The notes under the pieces: generated by a model
Database searches by the model: none
The model's input: only the letters and a program-made list of their open reading frames with translations
Told to the model about the DNA's origin: nothing
Position numbers and translations under genes: made by a program
Assembly (NCBI GenBank): GCA_964596645.1
Contig: CAZQVB010000049.1
Coordinates: 1-28,300 of the forward strand
DNA: 28,300 nucleotides
Direction: 5' to 3'
Origin: CAVQEK01 sp964596645
GTDB taxonomy: Bacteria; Bacteroidota; Bacteroidia; Cytophagales; Cyclobacteriaceae
Shown: positions 7,122 through 15,101 of the stretch, one piece after another
Position numbering within the stretch: position 1 is the stretch's first letter
Layout: every line of letters starts with the position of its first letter

Positions 7122-9974
7122 ATGAATGAATCGGAAGCGCTCGATCTGGTAGGTTATGAGCACATAGAAATATATGGGGCCAGGGAGCATAACCTGAAGA
7201 ATTTCGACCTGAAAATACCGCGCAACAAGCTGGTGGTGATCACCGGCATCAGTGGAAGTGGCAAATCTTCCCTTGCCTTCGACACCATTTACGCAGAAGG
7301 CCAACGGCGATATATGGAGAGCTTCTCTGCCTATGCGCGATCTTTTATCGGAGAAATGGAGCGCCCCGATGTGGATAAAATAGAGGGTCTGAGTCCGGTG
7401 ATAGCCATAGAACAGAAAACCATTTCGCGCAATCCGCGCTCTACTGTCGGCACAGTCACGGAAATCTACGATTTCATGCGGCTGCTCTTTGCGCGCGCCT
7501 CCGATGCTTACTCCTACGCCACAGGCAAAAAGATGATCCGCCAGACGGAGGAACAAATCATATCGCACCTCCACCAACACTACCAGGGGCAGAAACTATC
7601 CATACTCGCACCGGTGGTGAAGGGAAGAAAAGGCCACTACCGCGAGCTTTTTCAGCAAATAAGAAAGCTGGGTTTTGTGAAGGCTCGTGTAAATGGCGAA
7701 GTGATGGACATAGCGCCAAAAATGCAGGTAGACCGGTACAAGACACACGATATCGAAATCATTATCGACCGGCTAAAAGTGACAGAAAAGGATAAATATC
7801 GCTTGGATCAGTCAGTGAAAAGCGCACTGGATCATGGCAAAGGCGTAATGATGGTGATGGAAGAAAATGGTGCCGTGAGTCACTTTTCCAAACATCTGAT
7901 GGATCCTGAATCGGGCATTGCCTACGACGATCCCGCTCCCAACAATTTTTCCTTCAACTCGCCCTACGGTGCTTGTCCGGTCTGCAATGGCCTGGGCCAG
8001 ATCGAAGAAATCACGCCGGAATCTGTCATTCCCGATCCGTCACTCAGCATCAGCAGAGGGGGCATATCGCCGCTGGGCCCGTACCGCGACATCTGGATAT
8101 TCAAAAAAATCGCCGCCATTCTCAAGCGGCAGGGCGTAGGGCTCAGCACACCGATCAAAGATATTCCCGAGGCGGTGATGCGGGTACTGCTGTATGGAGA
8201 CGATGTGCCGGTAGCGGTGGCGTCGGTGAAGCATCCTGGTACAGATTGGAACACCAAGTTTGAAGGCATCATTCGTTTTCTGGAGAAACAACGCGAAGGA
8301 GGATCTGATAAAATCCAGGATTGGGTGCGCGATTTTACAGTGGTCAATGTATGTCCGGAATGCGCAGGCGGTAGGCTCAGGAAAGAGTCGATGCATTTTA
8401 AGATAGATAACCGAAACATAGCCGAACTGGCCATGCTTGATGTGCGCATGCTGGGGCAGTGGTTTGAAAACCTGGAGGAGCGCCTGGACGAGCGTCAACG
8501 GCGAATCGCCACAGAGGTGCTGAAAGAAATACGGAAAAGGATCAATTTTCTGCTGGAAGTAGGCCTCGACTACCTGCACCTCAACAGGCCCTTGAAAACG
8601 CTATCGGGTGGTGAAGCGCAGCGCATTCGGCTGGCTACACAGATCGGCACGCAGCTCACCGGCGTGCTGTACATTCTCGATGAGCCCAGCATAGGCCTGC
8701 ATCAGCGCGATAATGAGCGCCTCATTCGCGCGCTGAAAGACCTGCGCGACCTGGGCAACACCGTGATGGTGGTAGAGCACGACAAAGACATGATGCTGCA
8801 TTCCGATCATCTGATAGACATTGGCCCGGGCCCGGGGCTGCATGGCGGCCATATCGTGGCAGAAGGTGATCCACAATCATTTTTGCTACAGGAGAGCCTC
8901 ACCGCCGACTTTCTGAAAGGGAAGCGAGAAATAGCCATCCCGCAGAATCGGAGAGCACCCGGCAATAAGAAGATATCACTGAAGGGCGCTACCGGAAATA
9001 ATCTCAAAAATATCGATGTGGATTTTCCGCTCGAGTGCATGATCTGCGTCACGGGTGTGTCGGGGAGTGGCAAGTCCACGCTCATTCACGATACGCTGTT
9101 TCCAATTCTTAACCAATACTTCTACCGCTCCCGCAAAGACCCGATGCCGCACACGTCTGTAGCCGGTCTGGAGCACATCGACAAAGTAATAGAAGTAGAT
9201 CAGTCGCCCATTGGGCGTACGCCCCGCTCCAACCCCGCCACCTATACGGGGGTATTTACAGAAATAAGATCGCTCTTCGCCAACCTTCAGGAGGCTAAGA
9301 TCAGAGGCTACAAGCCGGGTCGATTTTCCTTCAATGTGAAGGGTGGGCGGTGCGAAACCTGTGAAGGCGCCGGTATGAAAATAATCGAGATGGATTTTCT
9401 GCCCGATGTAGCGGTACCCTGCGAAACATGCAAAGGAAAGCGATATAACCGCGAGACACTCGAGGTACGCTTTAAAGGCAAATCGATAGCTGATGTATTG
9501 GAAATGACGGTGGAACAGGCGGTGACTTTTTTTGAAAACCAGCCAAAAATATTGCGCAAAATCAAGGTGCTGGATGAAGTAGGACTTGGATATATAGCCT
9601 TGGGCCAACATGCCACCACACTCTCTGGCGGGGAGGCACAGCGCGTAAAGCTCGCCACAGAACTATCTAAACGCGATACCGGCAATACCTTCTACATACT
9701 CGATGAGCCGACAACAGGCCTGCACTTTCAGGATATTCAACACCTGCTGGAGGTGCTGGAGCGACTGGTGAAAAAAGGAAATACAGTGCTGGTGATAGAG
9801 CACAACCTGGATGTGATCAAGGTGGCCGACTACGTTTTGGACCTCGGCCCGGAAGGAGGCCAGGCTGGTGGCACCATTGTAGGAAGCGGCACACCGGAAG
9901 ATTTGGCCGCCAATGAGCAAAGCTATACGGGTAAGTTTCTGAAAGAAGAGCTGAAAAGGGAAGCTGCGGTATAA
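7122..9974 (+). CDS. uvrA: Excinuclease ABC subunit A
   Basis: Damage-recognition ATPase of nucleotide excision repair. It forms a dimer, loads UvrB on distorted DNA, and acts in the cytoplasm. The 950-residue length is normal. Two ABC modules are visible: Walker A GISGSGKSS (about 40), signature LSGGEAQRIRLA (about 492) and Walker B YILDEPSIGLH (about 517); then Walker A GVSGSGKST (about 643), signature LSGGEAQRVKLA (about 835) and Walker B YILDEPTTGLH (about 859). CxxC pairs of the zinc modules occur near 283 and 410 and, in the second half, near 742 and 764. The ATG at 7122 gives the usual N-terminus before YGAREHNLK; a TTG at 7104 is possible but less likely. A strong hairpin terminator follows. 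Confidence 0.97.
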   Translation: MNESEALDLVGYEHIEIYGAREHNLKNFDLKIPRNKLVVITGISGSGKSSLAFDTIYAEGQRRYMESFSAYARSFIGEMERPDVDKIEGLSPVIAIEQKTISRNPRSTVGTVTEIYDFMRLLFARASDAYSYATGKKMIRQTEEQIISHLHQHYQGQKLSILAPVVKGRKGHYRELFQQIRKLGFVKARVNGEVMDIAPKMQVDRYKTHDIEIIIDRLKVTEKDKYRLDQSVKSALDHGKGVMMVMEENGAVSHFSKHLMDPESGIAYDDPAPNNFSFNSPYGACPVCNGLGQIEEITPESVIPDPSLSISRGGISPLGPYRDIWIFKKIAAILKRQGVGLSTPIKDIPEAVMRVLLYGDDVPVAVASVKHPGTDWNTKFEGIIRFLEKQREGGSDKIQDWVRDFTVVNVCPECAGGRLRKESMHFKIDNRNIAELAMLDVRMLGQWFENLEERLDERQRRIATEVLKEIRKRINFLLEVGLDYLHLNRPLKTLSGGEAQRIRLATQIGTQLTGVLYILDEPSIGLHQRDNERLIRALKDLRDLGNTVMVVEHDKDMMLHSDHLIDIGPGPGLHGGHIVAEGDPQSFLLQESLTADFLKGKREIAIPQNRRAPGNKKISLKGATGNNLKNIDVDFPLECMICVTGVSGSGKSTLIHDTLFPILNQYFYRSRKDPMPHTSVAGLEHIDKVIEVDQSPIGRTPRSNPATYTGVFTEIRSLFANLQEAKIRGYKPGRFSFNVKGGRCETCEGAGMKIIEMDFLPDVAVPCETCKGKRYNRETLEVRFKGKSIADVLEMTVEQAVTFFENQPKILRKIKVLDEVGLGYIALGQHATTLSGGEAQRVKLATELSKRDTGNTFYILDEPTTGLHFQDIQHLLEVLERLVKKGNTVLVIEHNLDVIKVADYVLDLGPEGGQAGGTIVGSGTPEDLAANEQSYTGKFLKEELKREAAV

Positions 9975-10022
9975 GTGCGGCCTGCCTGGAGGCAATGGGA
10001 CAAGGCTTATCCGGGGTATAAA

Positions 10023-10052
10023 AAAAAGGTGCCTGTTTAGAAGCACCTTTTT
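10023..10052. terminator. Hairpin terminator after uvrA, probably bidirectional
   Basis: Perfect 10-bp stem AAAAAGGTGC / GCACCTTTTT with a 10-nt loop (10033-10042). It lies 49 nt after the uvrA stop. The T-run on both strands would also serve the minus-strand gene that ends at 10150. Confidence 0.85.
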
Positions 10053-10149
10053 CAGAAACCAAAAACTTATAGCTTACAACCTAACAACCATGAACCAATT
10101 ATTAACCAATAGTATAATTCATACACGTCCGGATTAGTTCCCGAACTCC

Positions 10150-10509
10150 CTAGTTTTTTTGTATTTCCAACCCCTTATTCAGCATATAATAAGAAATGCC
10201 GTGAATATCAGTGAGGTACACACTACGGTAAATGATTGGTACTAATGTAGAAGTTGGGCAGAAGCCCTCGGTTTCATCCATACATCCTTCACGGATGGTA
10301 TTGCCTTTTTCATCGATGATGCGCACCTGACGCTTGGTGTTGAAAACCTGTGCCATAGGCGCCTGTATCTTTTCCGCCAAACCGGCGATTAACTCCTGGC
10401 GTTGCGATGCCGAAGTAGTGTCTTTCTTCTCCATTTCTCCCGCTATGGAGTAACCGGCCATTCCAATGATGGTCGTCGTAATTATGATCAATTGAATTAT
10501 AACTTTCAT
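10150..10509 (-). CDS. Small secreted protein of unknown function
   Basis: A 119-residue protein that I do not recognise. Residues 1-23 form a clear Sec signal peptide (lysine, then a long Ile/Thr-rich hydrophobic core) with a likely cleavage after SIA at residue 23. The mature chain is charged and polar, with two cysteines (C76 and C84) close enough for a disulphide, and ends in a Tyr-rich segment (IIYRSVYL, ISYYML). A purine-rich AGGGAGGG lies about 9-16 nt before the ATG, an unusually good Shine-Dalgarno-like sequence for this window. It stands alone on the minus strand between the uvrA terminator and a repeat-rich gap; a possible small frame lies 45 bp upstream on the same strand. Probably lineage-restricted; the signal peptide and fairly uniform codon use argue that it is real. 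Confidence 0.7.
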   Translation of the reverse strand: MKVIIQLIIITTTIIGMAGYSIAGEMEKKDTTSASQRQELIAGLAEKIQAPMAQVFNTKRQVRIIDEKGNTIREGCMDETEGFCPTSTLVPIIYRSVYLTDIHGISYYMLNKGLEIQKN

Positions 10510-10554
10510 ACCTGCGCCCTCCCTAATAATATTTTGCTCTAAGTCCTTTACCCT

Positions 10555-10689
10555 TTATACACCAAAACAATATTTTGTGTTCCCTGCAAAATTAATTTCT
10601 TCATTCCGTATTTCATTCAAAGTGTAAGGGACTCCGTCATTCTCAGCAATTGTGATATTCTTAAAATCATGCTGCTCATGCACCCTCAT
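10555..10689 (-). CDS. Possible 44-residue peptide or 3' remnant of a decayed gene
   Basis: Read on the minus strand, an ATG at 10689 opens a 44-residue frame (MRVHEQHDFKNITIAENDG..., ending NTKYCFGV) that stops at 10555. The frame stays open upstream for a further 17 codons, back to a TAA near 10741, without another ATG. Its composition (DFKNITIAENDG, LNEIRNEEINF) looks like ordinary protein rather than chance translation. It could be a short gene upstream of the secreted protein at 10150-10509, or the C-terminal remnant of a longer gene whose 5' part has been lost towards the repeat block. No family was recognised. Confidence 0.35.
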   Translation of the reverse strand: MRVHEQHDFKNITIAENDGVPYTLNEIRNEEINFAGNTKYCFGV

Positions 10690-10907
10690 TTTAGCAAATT
10701 CACAATCCAAATACTCTATGGCTACTGCAAGGCAAGAGAAATTTTATATGGCGGAAAGACCTGCGCACACTTCTTTCTACTTAATGATACTCAAGACAGC
10801 CGGTGGCAAGACACGCTGTTAACCATGTAAGAATTAAGATGATATTTCATCTAAAATCTGCTGACTGCGCCAGTGCTAGCGCGGGTGTTTCGTCAGTTTC
10901 GGAGGAG
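10690..10907. other. Gap without recognisable gene
   Basis: No gene, RNA or regulatory element was recognised here. The segment ends with TCAGTTTCGGAG (10893-10904), a 12-mer whose reverse complement is the last 12 bases of the window (28289-28300); it may mark the outer edge of the composite repeat. Confidence 0.4.
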
Positions 10908-11196
10908 GATTAGTGGACTGGTAGACTGGTAGACTCGTAAACTGGTGATTGGTGGGATGGTAGATTGGTAGAATAGTGGGTTGGTGGAATGTATAGCTGA
11001 AAGCTCAAGGCTCAAAGCTCAATGTCAGTCATCGAAGTCATCCTGAACTTGTTTCAGGATCTGTCTAAAGAGTAAACAGATGCTGAAGCACTGGAATAAA
11101 TGGGCAGGCAAGTCAAAAACATTAGCAGTGATATCGCTTTAAAATGCTTCAAAAGCTACCAACCATCCGTGGCTGTTCATTTCTTTTCCAGTTGAT
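10908..11196 (-). repeat. Composite intergenic repeat, copy 3A (inverted orientation)
   Basis: Reads on the minus strand in the same module order as 1-420: polypurine hairpin with GAACAGCCACGGATGG, AGCATTTTAA, a CTTCAGCATCTGTTTACTC segment, palindrome ATCCTGAA / TTCAGGAT (11040-11060), a GAGCTTTGAGCCTTGAGC segment (about 10993-11025), and a long 8-bp degenerate tandem array of about ten units (10908-10990). The part 10932-11196 is repeated almost base for base at 11448-11699. Confidence 0.87.
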
Positions 11197-11257
11197 CAAA
11201 AGAAACGAACCAGAAAAATCTTCTCAAAACAATGGTGCCAGGCGCGGGGCCAGGCGC

Positions 11258-11371
11258 ACGCCTGTTGTTTTGACCCGCCGGCGTGCATTATTCGCGGCTT
11301 ATATCAATAGCCAACAGATCCTGAAACAAGTTCAGGATGACTGCAAGGGTTGGTGCATGCGCCTGGGGCCT
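11258..11371 (-). repeat. 114-bp repeat, inverted partner of 27901-28014
   Basis: On the minus strand this segment matches 27901-28014 over 114 nt with five mismatches by eye and no gap. It contains the ATCCTGAA / TTCAGGAT palindrome (11318-11338) in the opposite orientation to the other copies relative to the surrounding modules, which suggests a separate nested unit. Next to it, 11382-11404 is a mutated copy of the 10-bp-arm hairpin. Confidence 0.85.
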
Positions 11372-11447
11372 ATCGCACGAAACGGTCTGTGCGTCACAGA
11401 TCATGGAATAAGGAGGGTCATGCAAGAGCCACCATTCAGTCTTGTCC

Positions 11448-11699
11448 GACTCGTAAACTGGTGATTGGTGGAATGGTAGATTGGTAGAGTATTGGGTTGG
11501 TGGAATAGGTAGCAGAAAGCTCAAGGCTCAAAGTCGAAGTCATCCTGAACTTGTTTCAGGATCTGTCTAAAGAGTAAACAGATGCTGAAGCACTGGAATA
11601 AATGGGCAGGCAAGTCAAAAACATTAGCAGTGATATAGCTCTTAAAATGCTTCAAAAGCTACAAACCATCCGTGGCTGTTCATTTCTTTTCCAGTTGAT
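11448..11699 (-). repeat. Composite intergenic repeat, copy 3B (direct repeat of 3A)
   Basis: Near-identical to 10932-11196, offset by about 503-516 bp, with a short deletion inside the CTCAAAG segment. It holds an 8-bp array (about 11448-11512), the ATCCTGAA / TTCAGGAT palindrome (11542-11562) and the polypurine hairpin end (about 11678-11699). The rest of the gap to 11790 shows no gene. Confidence 0.87.
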
Positions 11700-11790
11700 G
11701 AATGAACTTAAACACTTTGAGCGACACTGATCGAGCGATTGTCCGCTTATTGGATGATTAAATGTAAATTGCGCGCCAAAATCACCGTCT

Positions 11791-12831
11791 ATGCCGATCA
11801 AAGATTACCTGAAAAGATTATACCCCCTGCTGCTCATTTTAGTGGTGTTTATAGTGTGGAAGGTGCGCAACGAAAAGCCGGAATCGCTGGTAGAACTCTC
11901 AGGCACCACCATGGGGCCAATTGGCTACAGCATCAAATATTACCACCCCGAAGCACTCGACTTTGGTGGTGAGGTAGATTCACTGCTCAAGGTTTGGAAC
12001 CAGTCCATGTCTAACTACATACCCAGCTCAGAAGTGAGCCGCTTCAATCTCGATTCGTGTTTTACCTATGAATCAGAATATTTTTTGCCCGTACTGAGGG
12101 CCAGCCGGCAAGTGTTTGATGCTACCTCCGGTGCTTTTGATCCTACCATCGGCCCACTGGTAGACGCCTGGGGATTTGGCAAGGAAGAGACCATGGCCCC
12201 CGACAGTGCTACGGTAGACAGCCTGACAGCTTTAGTAGGATTCGATAAAATTTGGTTCAACGACACTCAGGTCTGCAAGCAGGATCGGCGCATGCAGGTG
12301 GATTTTAGTGCCATAGCCAAGGGCTACGCTGTAGATGTAGTTGCCAGCTTTTTGCAGGCAAAAGGAATAGAAAATCTTTTGGTGGAAATAGGTGGCGAGA
12401 TTGTATGCCGCGGTACAAAGCCCGGCGGCGAACTGTGGCGCACGGCAGTGGAAGACCCCACGGTAGATTTCTATGAGCAAAGACTCATGGCGGTGATCAA
12501 GCTGACAGATCGTGGTGTGGCCACCTCGGGCAATTACCGCAACTTTTACGTGCAGGACGGCCGGCGCTATGTGCACACCATTAGCCCGGTAACGGGCTAT
12601 CCTGTGGAGCACACACTGCTCAGCGCCACGGTGGTAGCGCCCGACTGCATGACCGCCGACGCCTATGCCACCGGCTTTATGGTGATGGGCCTGGATAAAG
12701 CCAAGGCCGTACTGGCGGCACAGGAAGAGCTGGAAGCTTTCCTTTTATATATGGATGATAAAAACGAATTGCAGTCTTACGTCACAGACGGACTGGCCGA
12801 TAAAATAGAGCGCATCAATGCGGAAGACTAA
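11791..12831 (+). CDS. apbE: FAD:protein FMN transferase (ApbE family)
   Basis: Transfers FMN from FAD to a Thr/Ser of target flavoproteins such as Na+-translocating NADH:quinone reductase or Rnf subunits, on the outer face of the cytoplasmic membrane. The 346-residue protein carries the ApbE motifs: GTTMG (38-42), GAFDPTIGPL (114-123), FSAIAKGYAVD (172-182), GGEI (201-204), SGNYRNF (246-252), HTISPVTGYPV (262-272) and the metal-binding DAYAT (290-294). The N-terminus is a hydrophobic anchor (about 10-24) with no lipobox cysteine, unlike the lipoprotein form known from many bacteria. The next gene begins inside its last codons (14-bp overlap). No target flavoprotein gene is in the window. Confidence 0.94.
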   Translation: MPIKDYLKRLYPLLLILVVFIVWKVRNEKPESLVELSGTTMGPIGYSIKYYHPEALDFGGEVDSLLKVWNQSMSNYIPSSEVSRFNLDSCFTYESEYFLPVLRASRQVFDATSGAFDPTIGPLVDAWGFGKEETMAPDSATVDSLTALVGFDKIWFNDTQVCKQDRRMQVDFSAIAKGYAVDVVASFLQAKGIENLLVEIGGEIVCRGTKPGGELWRTAVEDPTVDFYEQRLMAVIKLTDRGVATSGNYRNFYVQDGRRYVHTISPVTGYPVEHTLLSATVVAPDCMTADAYATGFMVMGLDKAKAVLAAQEELEAFLLYMDDKNELQSYVTDGLADKIERINAED

Positions 12832-13552
12832 GGAGTGGTTTGGTGAGTGGTTCGATTCGCACTACTATCATATTTTGTACAAACACCGCGACCATGAAGA
12901 GGCGCAGGAATTTATCGACAACATTGTCCGGCATCTCGAGCTGCGCACCGAGCATCTGCTGCTGGATCTTGCCTGCGGTAAGGGGCGTCATGCCATTTAT
13001 CTCAATGAGCGCGGTTACGATGTGGTGGGTCTCGATCTTTCTGTAGAAAACATAAAGCATGCAAGGCAGTACGAAAATGACCGGCTGCATTTTTATGTGC
13101 ACGATATGCGCCACGAATGGCCACACCACCGCTTCGATTATATTTTCAATTTGTTTACAAGCTTTGGCTATTTCCAGACCGACGAAGAGCACGAAGAGGC
13201 TATTTGCGCTATGGCAAAGTGCCTAAAACCAGGCGGTAGCCTGCTCATTGATTTCCTCAATCCGTACACGGTGGTGCACAATCTGGTGCCGGAGGAAGTG
13301 AAGACGATAGAGGGCATAGAGTTTCACATAAAAAAATATGTGAAAGACGGCTTTATCATTAAGGAAATATGCTTTGAAGATGAAGGACAAAATTATTCCT
13401 ATTTTGAGCGTGTGAAGGCCATACGCCGCTCCCACTTTTTACAGTACTTTGAAAAGGCAAAATTAAATCTCGTCCATATTTTTGGCGATTATCAGCTCAG
13501 CGACTATGTGGCAGAGTCTTCCGATCGCATGATTTTCTTATTGACCCGCTAG
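12818..13552 (+). CDS. Class I SAM-dependent methyltransferase
   Basis: A 244-residue cytoplasmic protein with a Rossmann methyltransferase core: motif I LLDLACGKGRH (48-58), the acidic ribose-binding end of strand 2 in GLDLS (71-75), a DM pair at 96-97, and a post-I segment FNLFTSFGYF (110-119). The GKGRHA and TSFGYF forms are typical of a widespread, uncharacterised small-molecule methyltransferase group; the substrate cannot be inferred. The ATG overlaps the 3' end of apbE by 14 bp in another frame, a strong sign of translational coupling. The next gene starts 3 nt after its stop. Confidence 0.9.
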   Translation: MRKTKEWFGEWFDSHYYHILYKHRDHEEAQEFIDNIVRHLELRTEHLLLDLACGKGRHAIYLNERGYDVVGLDLSVENIKHARQYENDRLHFYVHDMRHEWPHHRFDYIFNLFTSFGYFQTDEEHEEAICAMAKCLKPGGSLLIDFLNPYTVVHNLVPEEVKTIEGIEFHIKKYVKDGFIIKEICFEDEGQNYSYFERVKAIRRSHFLQYFEKAKLNLVHIFGDYQLSDYVAESSDRMIFLLTR

Positions 13553-13555
13553 TAG

Positions 13556-14305
13556 ATGTCGGTGATGTATTCCATACTCCTTTTTTTGGCGGCGCTGGTG
13601 CCCGGTCTGGTTGTGGTATTTTCTGATCGCCTTGTTCGCGTGAACCTAAAGAGCCTGCTGGTATTTGCAGGTGCTTATCTTTTTTCTATCACCATAGTGC
13701 ACTTGCTTCCCGAGCTGTTTATCACATCGCACAGCAGTCGCCTGCTCTCCATTGTGGTGCTCCTGGGGTTTTTCATGCAAATCTTCATCGACTTTTTTAC
13801 ATCCGGTGTAGAGCACGGGCATCACCACCAGCACGCACACCGGCATACATTTTCGCCGGTTACGCTCATGGTTGGCCTTTGCATACATGGCCTTATGGAT
13901 GGCGCCATTCTGGCACACTCCGGCGAGGAGGGCGTGCACGGTCACCAGATGCAGCAGATGAGCCTGCTCATTGGCATAGTGCTGCACAAGGTGCCGGCTA
14001 CCATAGTGCTGCTGTCGGTGCTCAGAAGCTTTTTTGACAGTAAAAAAGTGCTTACGGTATTGCTGCTGGTGTTTAGCATTACATCACCGCTGGGCCTTTA
14101 CGTAAGCGAATACCTGCGCACCGTGGTGCTTTTTGGCACTCCGGCCATGCTCCTGGTATTTGCCCTGGTATGTGGCAACTTTTTGCACATCTCCACCACC
14201 ATATATTTCGAACACACCCCCGAGCATGCCTTCAACCGCAAAAAAATAGTGCTTTCCATATTAGGCGCACTGCTGGCCGTACTGTTGGAGTTTCTACATG
14301 TATAA
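13556..14305 (+). CDS. ZIP-family metal transporter, variant
   Basis: A 249-residue membrane protein with about eight hydrophobic segments, as in ZIP zinc/iron importers. Metal-site residues include H49 and E53 in HLLPE (TM2), H111 and D115 in HGLMDG (TM4, usually HNxxDG) and H144 in HKVP (TM5, usually HEIPHE). A histidine-rich loop (HGHHHQHAHRH, 87-97) lies between TM3 and TM4, the usual place for metal sensing in ZIPs. The TM5 glutamate is replaced by lysine (K145) and the second HE pair is missing, so the binuclear site is probably altered. The start at 13556 is 3 nt after the preceding stop; an ATG at 13565 is an alternative. Last gene of the apbE cluster; it converges on rsmG. Confidence 0.85.
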   Translation: MSVMYSILLFLAALVPGLVVVFSDRLVRVNLKSLLVFAGAYLFSITIVHLLPELFITSHSSRLLSIVVLLGFFMQIFIDFFTSGVEHGHHHQHAHRHTFSPVTLMVGLCIHGLMDGAILAHSGEEGVHGHQMQQMSLLIGIVLHKVPATIVLLSVLRSFFDSKKVLTVLLLVFSITSPLGLYVSEYLRTVVLFGTPAMLLVFALVCGNFLHISTTIYFEHTPEHAFNRKKIVLSILGALLAVLLEFLHV

Positions 14306-14375
14306 TGAAAGCCAACGCATAGTGATGGTGAGCAGGAAAATGTGCGGCGTATAACCAGGCAAAGCCTGCTACAGG

Positions 14376-15026
14376 CTACGGCACATCTTTTTTGGAAATG
14401 GCCACATGCACGAGCTGCTTCTCCTGAAAGAAAGGATCATCAAAAAACTGCTGAATAGAATACAGAGAAGTGGGCCGGCTTACTTCCGCCAATTCTTCCT
14501 GTAAGTCGCCGCCCTTCAGGCAAAGCAAGCCATTGGGCAGGCTATTTTTATGTTTTGGCTTTATCTTTTGTTCTACCCAGTGTATCATCGTTGCCAGCCG
14601 CGTGACGCCCCGCGAGGTTACAAAATCGAATTTCCCCTCTACCTGCTCTGCCCTTTTATGATGTGCAACAGTGTTTTTTAAATTCAACGCATCAATCACT
14701 GCTTGTACCACTTTTATTTTTTTGGCGATGGAATCGACCAGTACGAAGCGCACTTCCGGAAACATGATGGCCAAAGGAATACCGGGAAACCCGCCTCCGG
14801 TGCCGATATCCATCACATCTGCGCCGGGCTTGAACTGCACCACTCTGGCTATGCTCAGGCTGTGCAGCACATGCCTGGTATACAGGTAGTCGATGTCCTT
14901 TCTCGACACCACGTTGATCTGAGCATTCCAATGCTCATACAAATCTTTCAGCGCTTCATATTGCGCCATTTTTTGTGAATCGATATCAGGAAAATGCTGC
15001 TTGATCAATGAGACACCCTCGGGCAT
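14376..15026 (-). CDS. rsmG: 16S rRNA (guanine527-N7)-methyltransferase
   Basis: Methylates N7 of G527 in the 530 loop of 16S rRNA; loss of the enzyme is known to give low-level streptomycin resistance. At 216 residues it has family length. Motifs: NVVSRKD (38-44), RH at 51-52, the SAM-binding DIGTGGGFPGIPLA (73-86), VLVDSIAKK (96-103) and TSRGV (137-141). The ATG at 15026 gives a normal N-terminus. It lies 75 bp downstream of the sigma-factor gene on the same strand and has a plausible promoter of its own in that gap. It is not beside gidA or parA, unlike in many other phyla. Confidence 0.96.
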   Translation of the reverse strand: MPEGVSLIKQHFPDIDSQKMAQYEALKDLYEHWNAQINVVSRKDIDYLYTRHVLHSLSIARVVQFKPGADVMDIGTGGGFPGIPLAIMFPEVRFVLVDSIAKKIKVVQAVIDALNLKNTVAHHKRAEQVEGKFDFVTSRGVTRLATMIHWVEQKIKPKHKNSLPNGLLCLKGGDLQEELAEVSRPTSLYSIQQFFDDPFFQEKQLVHVAISKKDVP

Positions 15027-15046
15027 GTGGTACGGATGTGAAGTGT

Positions 15047-15080
15047 GAAAAGTAAATAATAGTGGCTGGTGACGAGCAAA
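15047..15080 (-). promoter_or_regulatory. Putative promoter of rsmG
   Basis: On the minus strand TTTG (15080-15077) is followed after 22 nt by TACTTTTC (15054-15047), a 7/8 match to TAnnTTTG, 20 nt before the rsmG ATG. The spacing fits the Bacteroidota pattern. Confidence 0.35.
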
Positions 15081-15101
15081 GGCCGACCAAAAAATGACTA
15101 T

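Noticed and set aside
6579..7580. Open frame of 333 codons on the minus strand opposite the lytic transglycosylase and uvrA
   Set aside because: It lies antisense to two clearly identified genes and follows their codon structure; a shadow frame.
11144..11464. Open frame of 106 codons on the plus strand
   Set aside because: It runs across the composite repeat units, and its translation changes with repeat copies; no protein-like character.
14363..14377. Hairpin AGCCTG-CTA-CAGGCT between the ZIP gene and rsmG as a terminator
   Set aside because: The stem overlaps the rsmG stop codon and no T-run follows directly on either strand.
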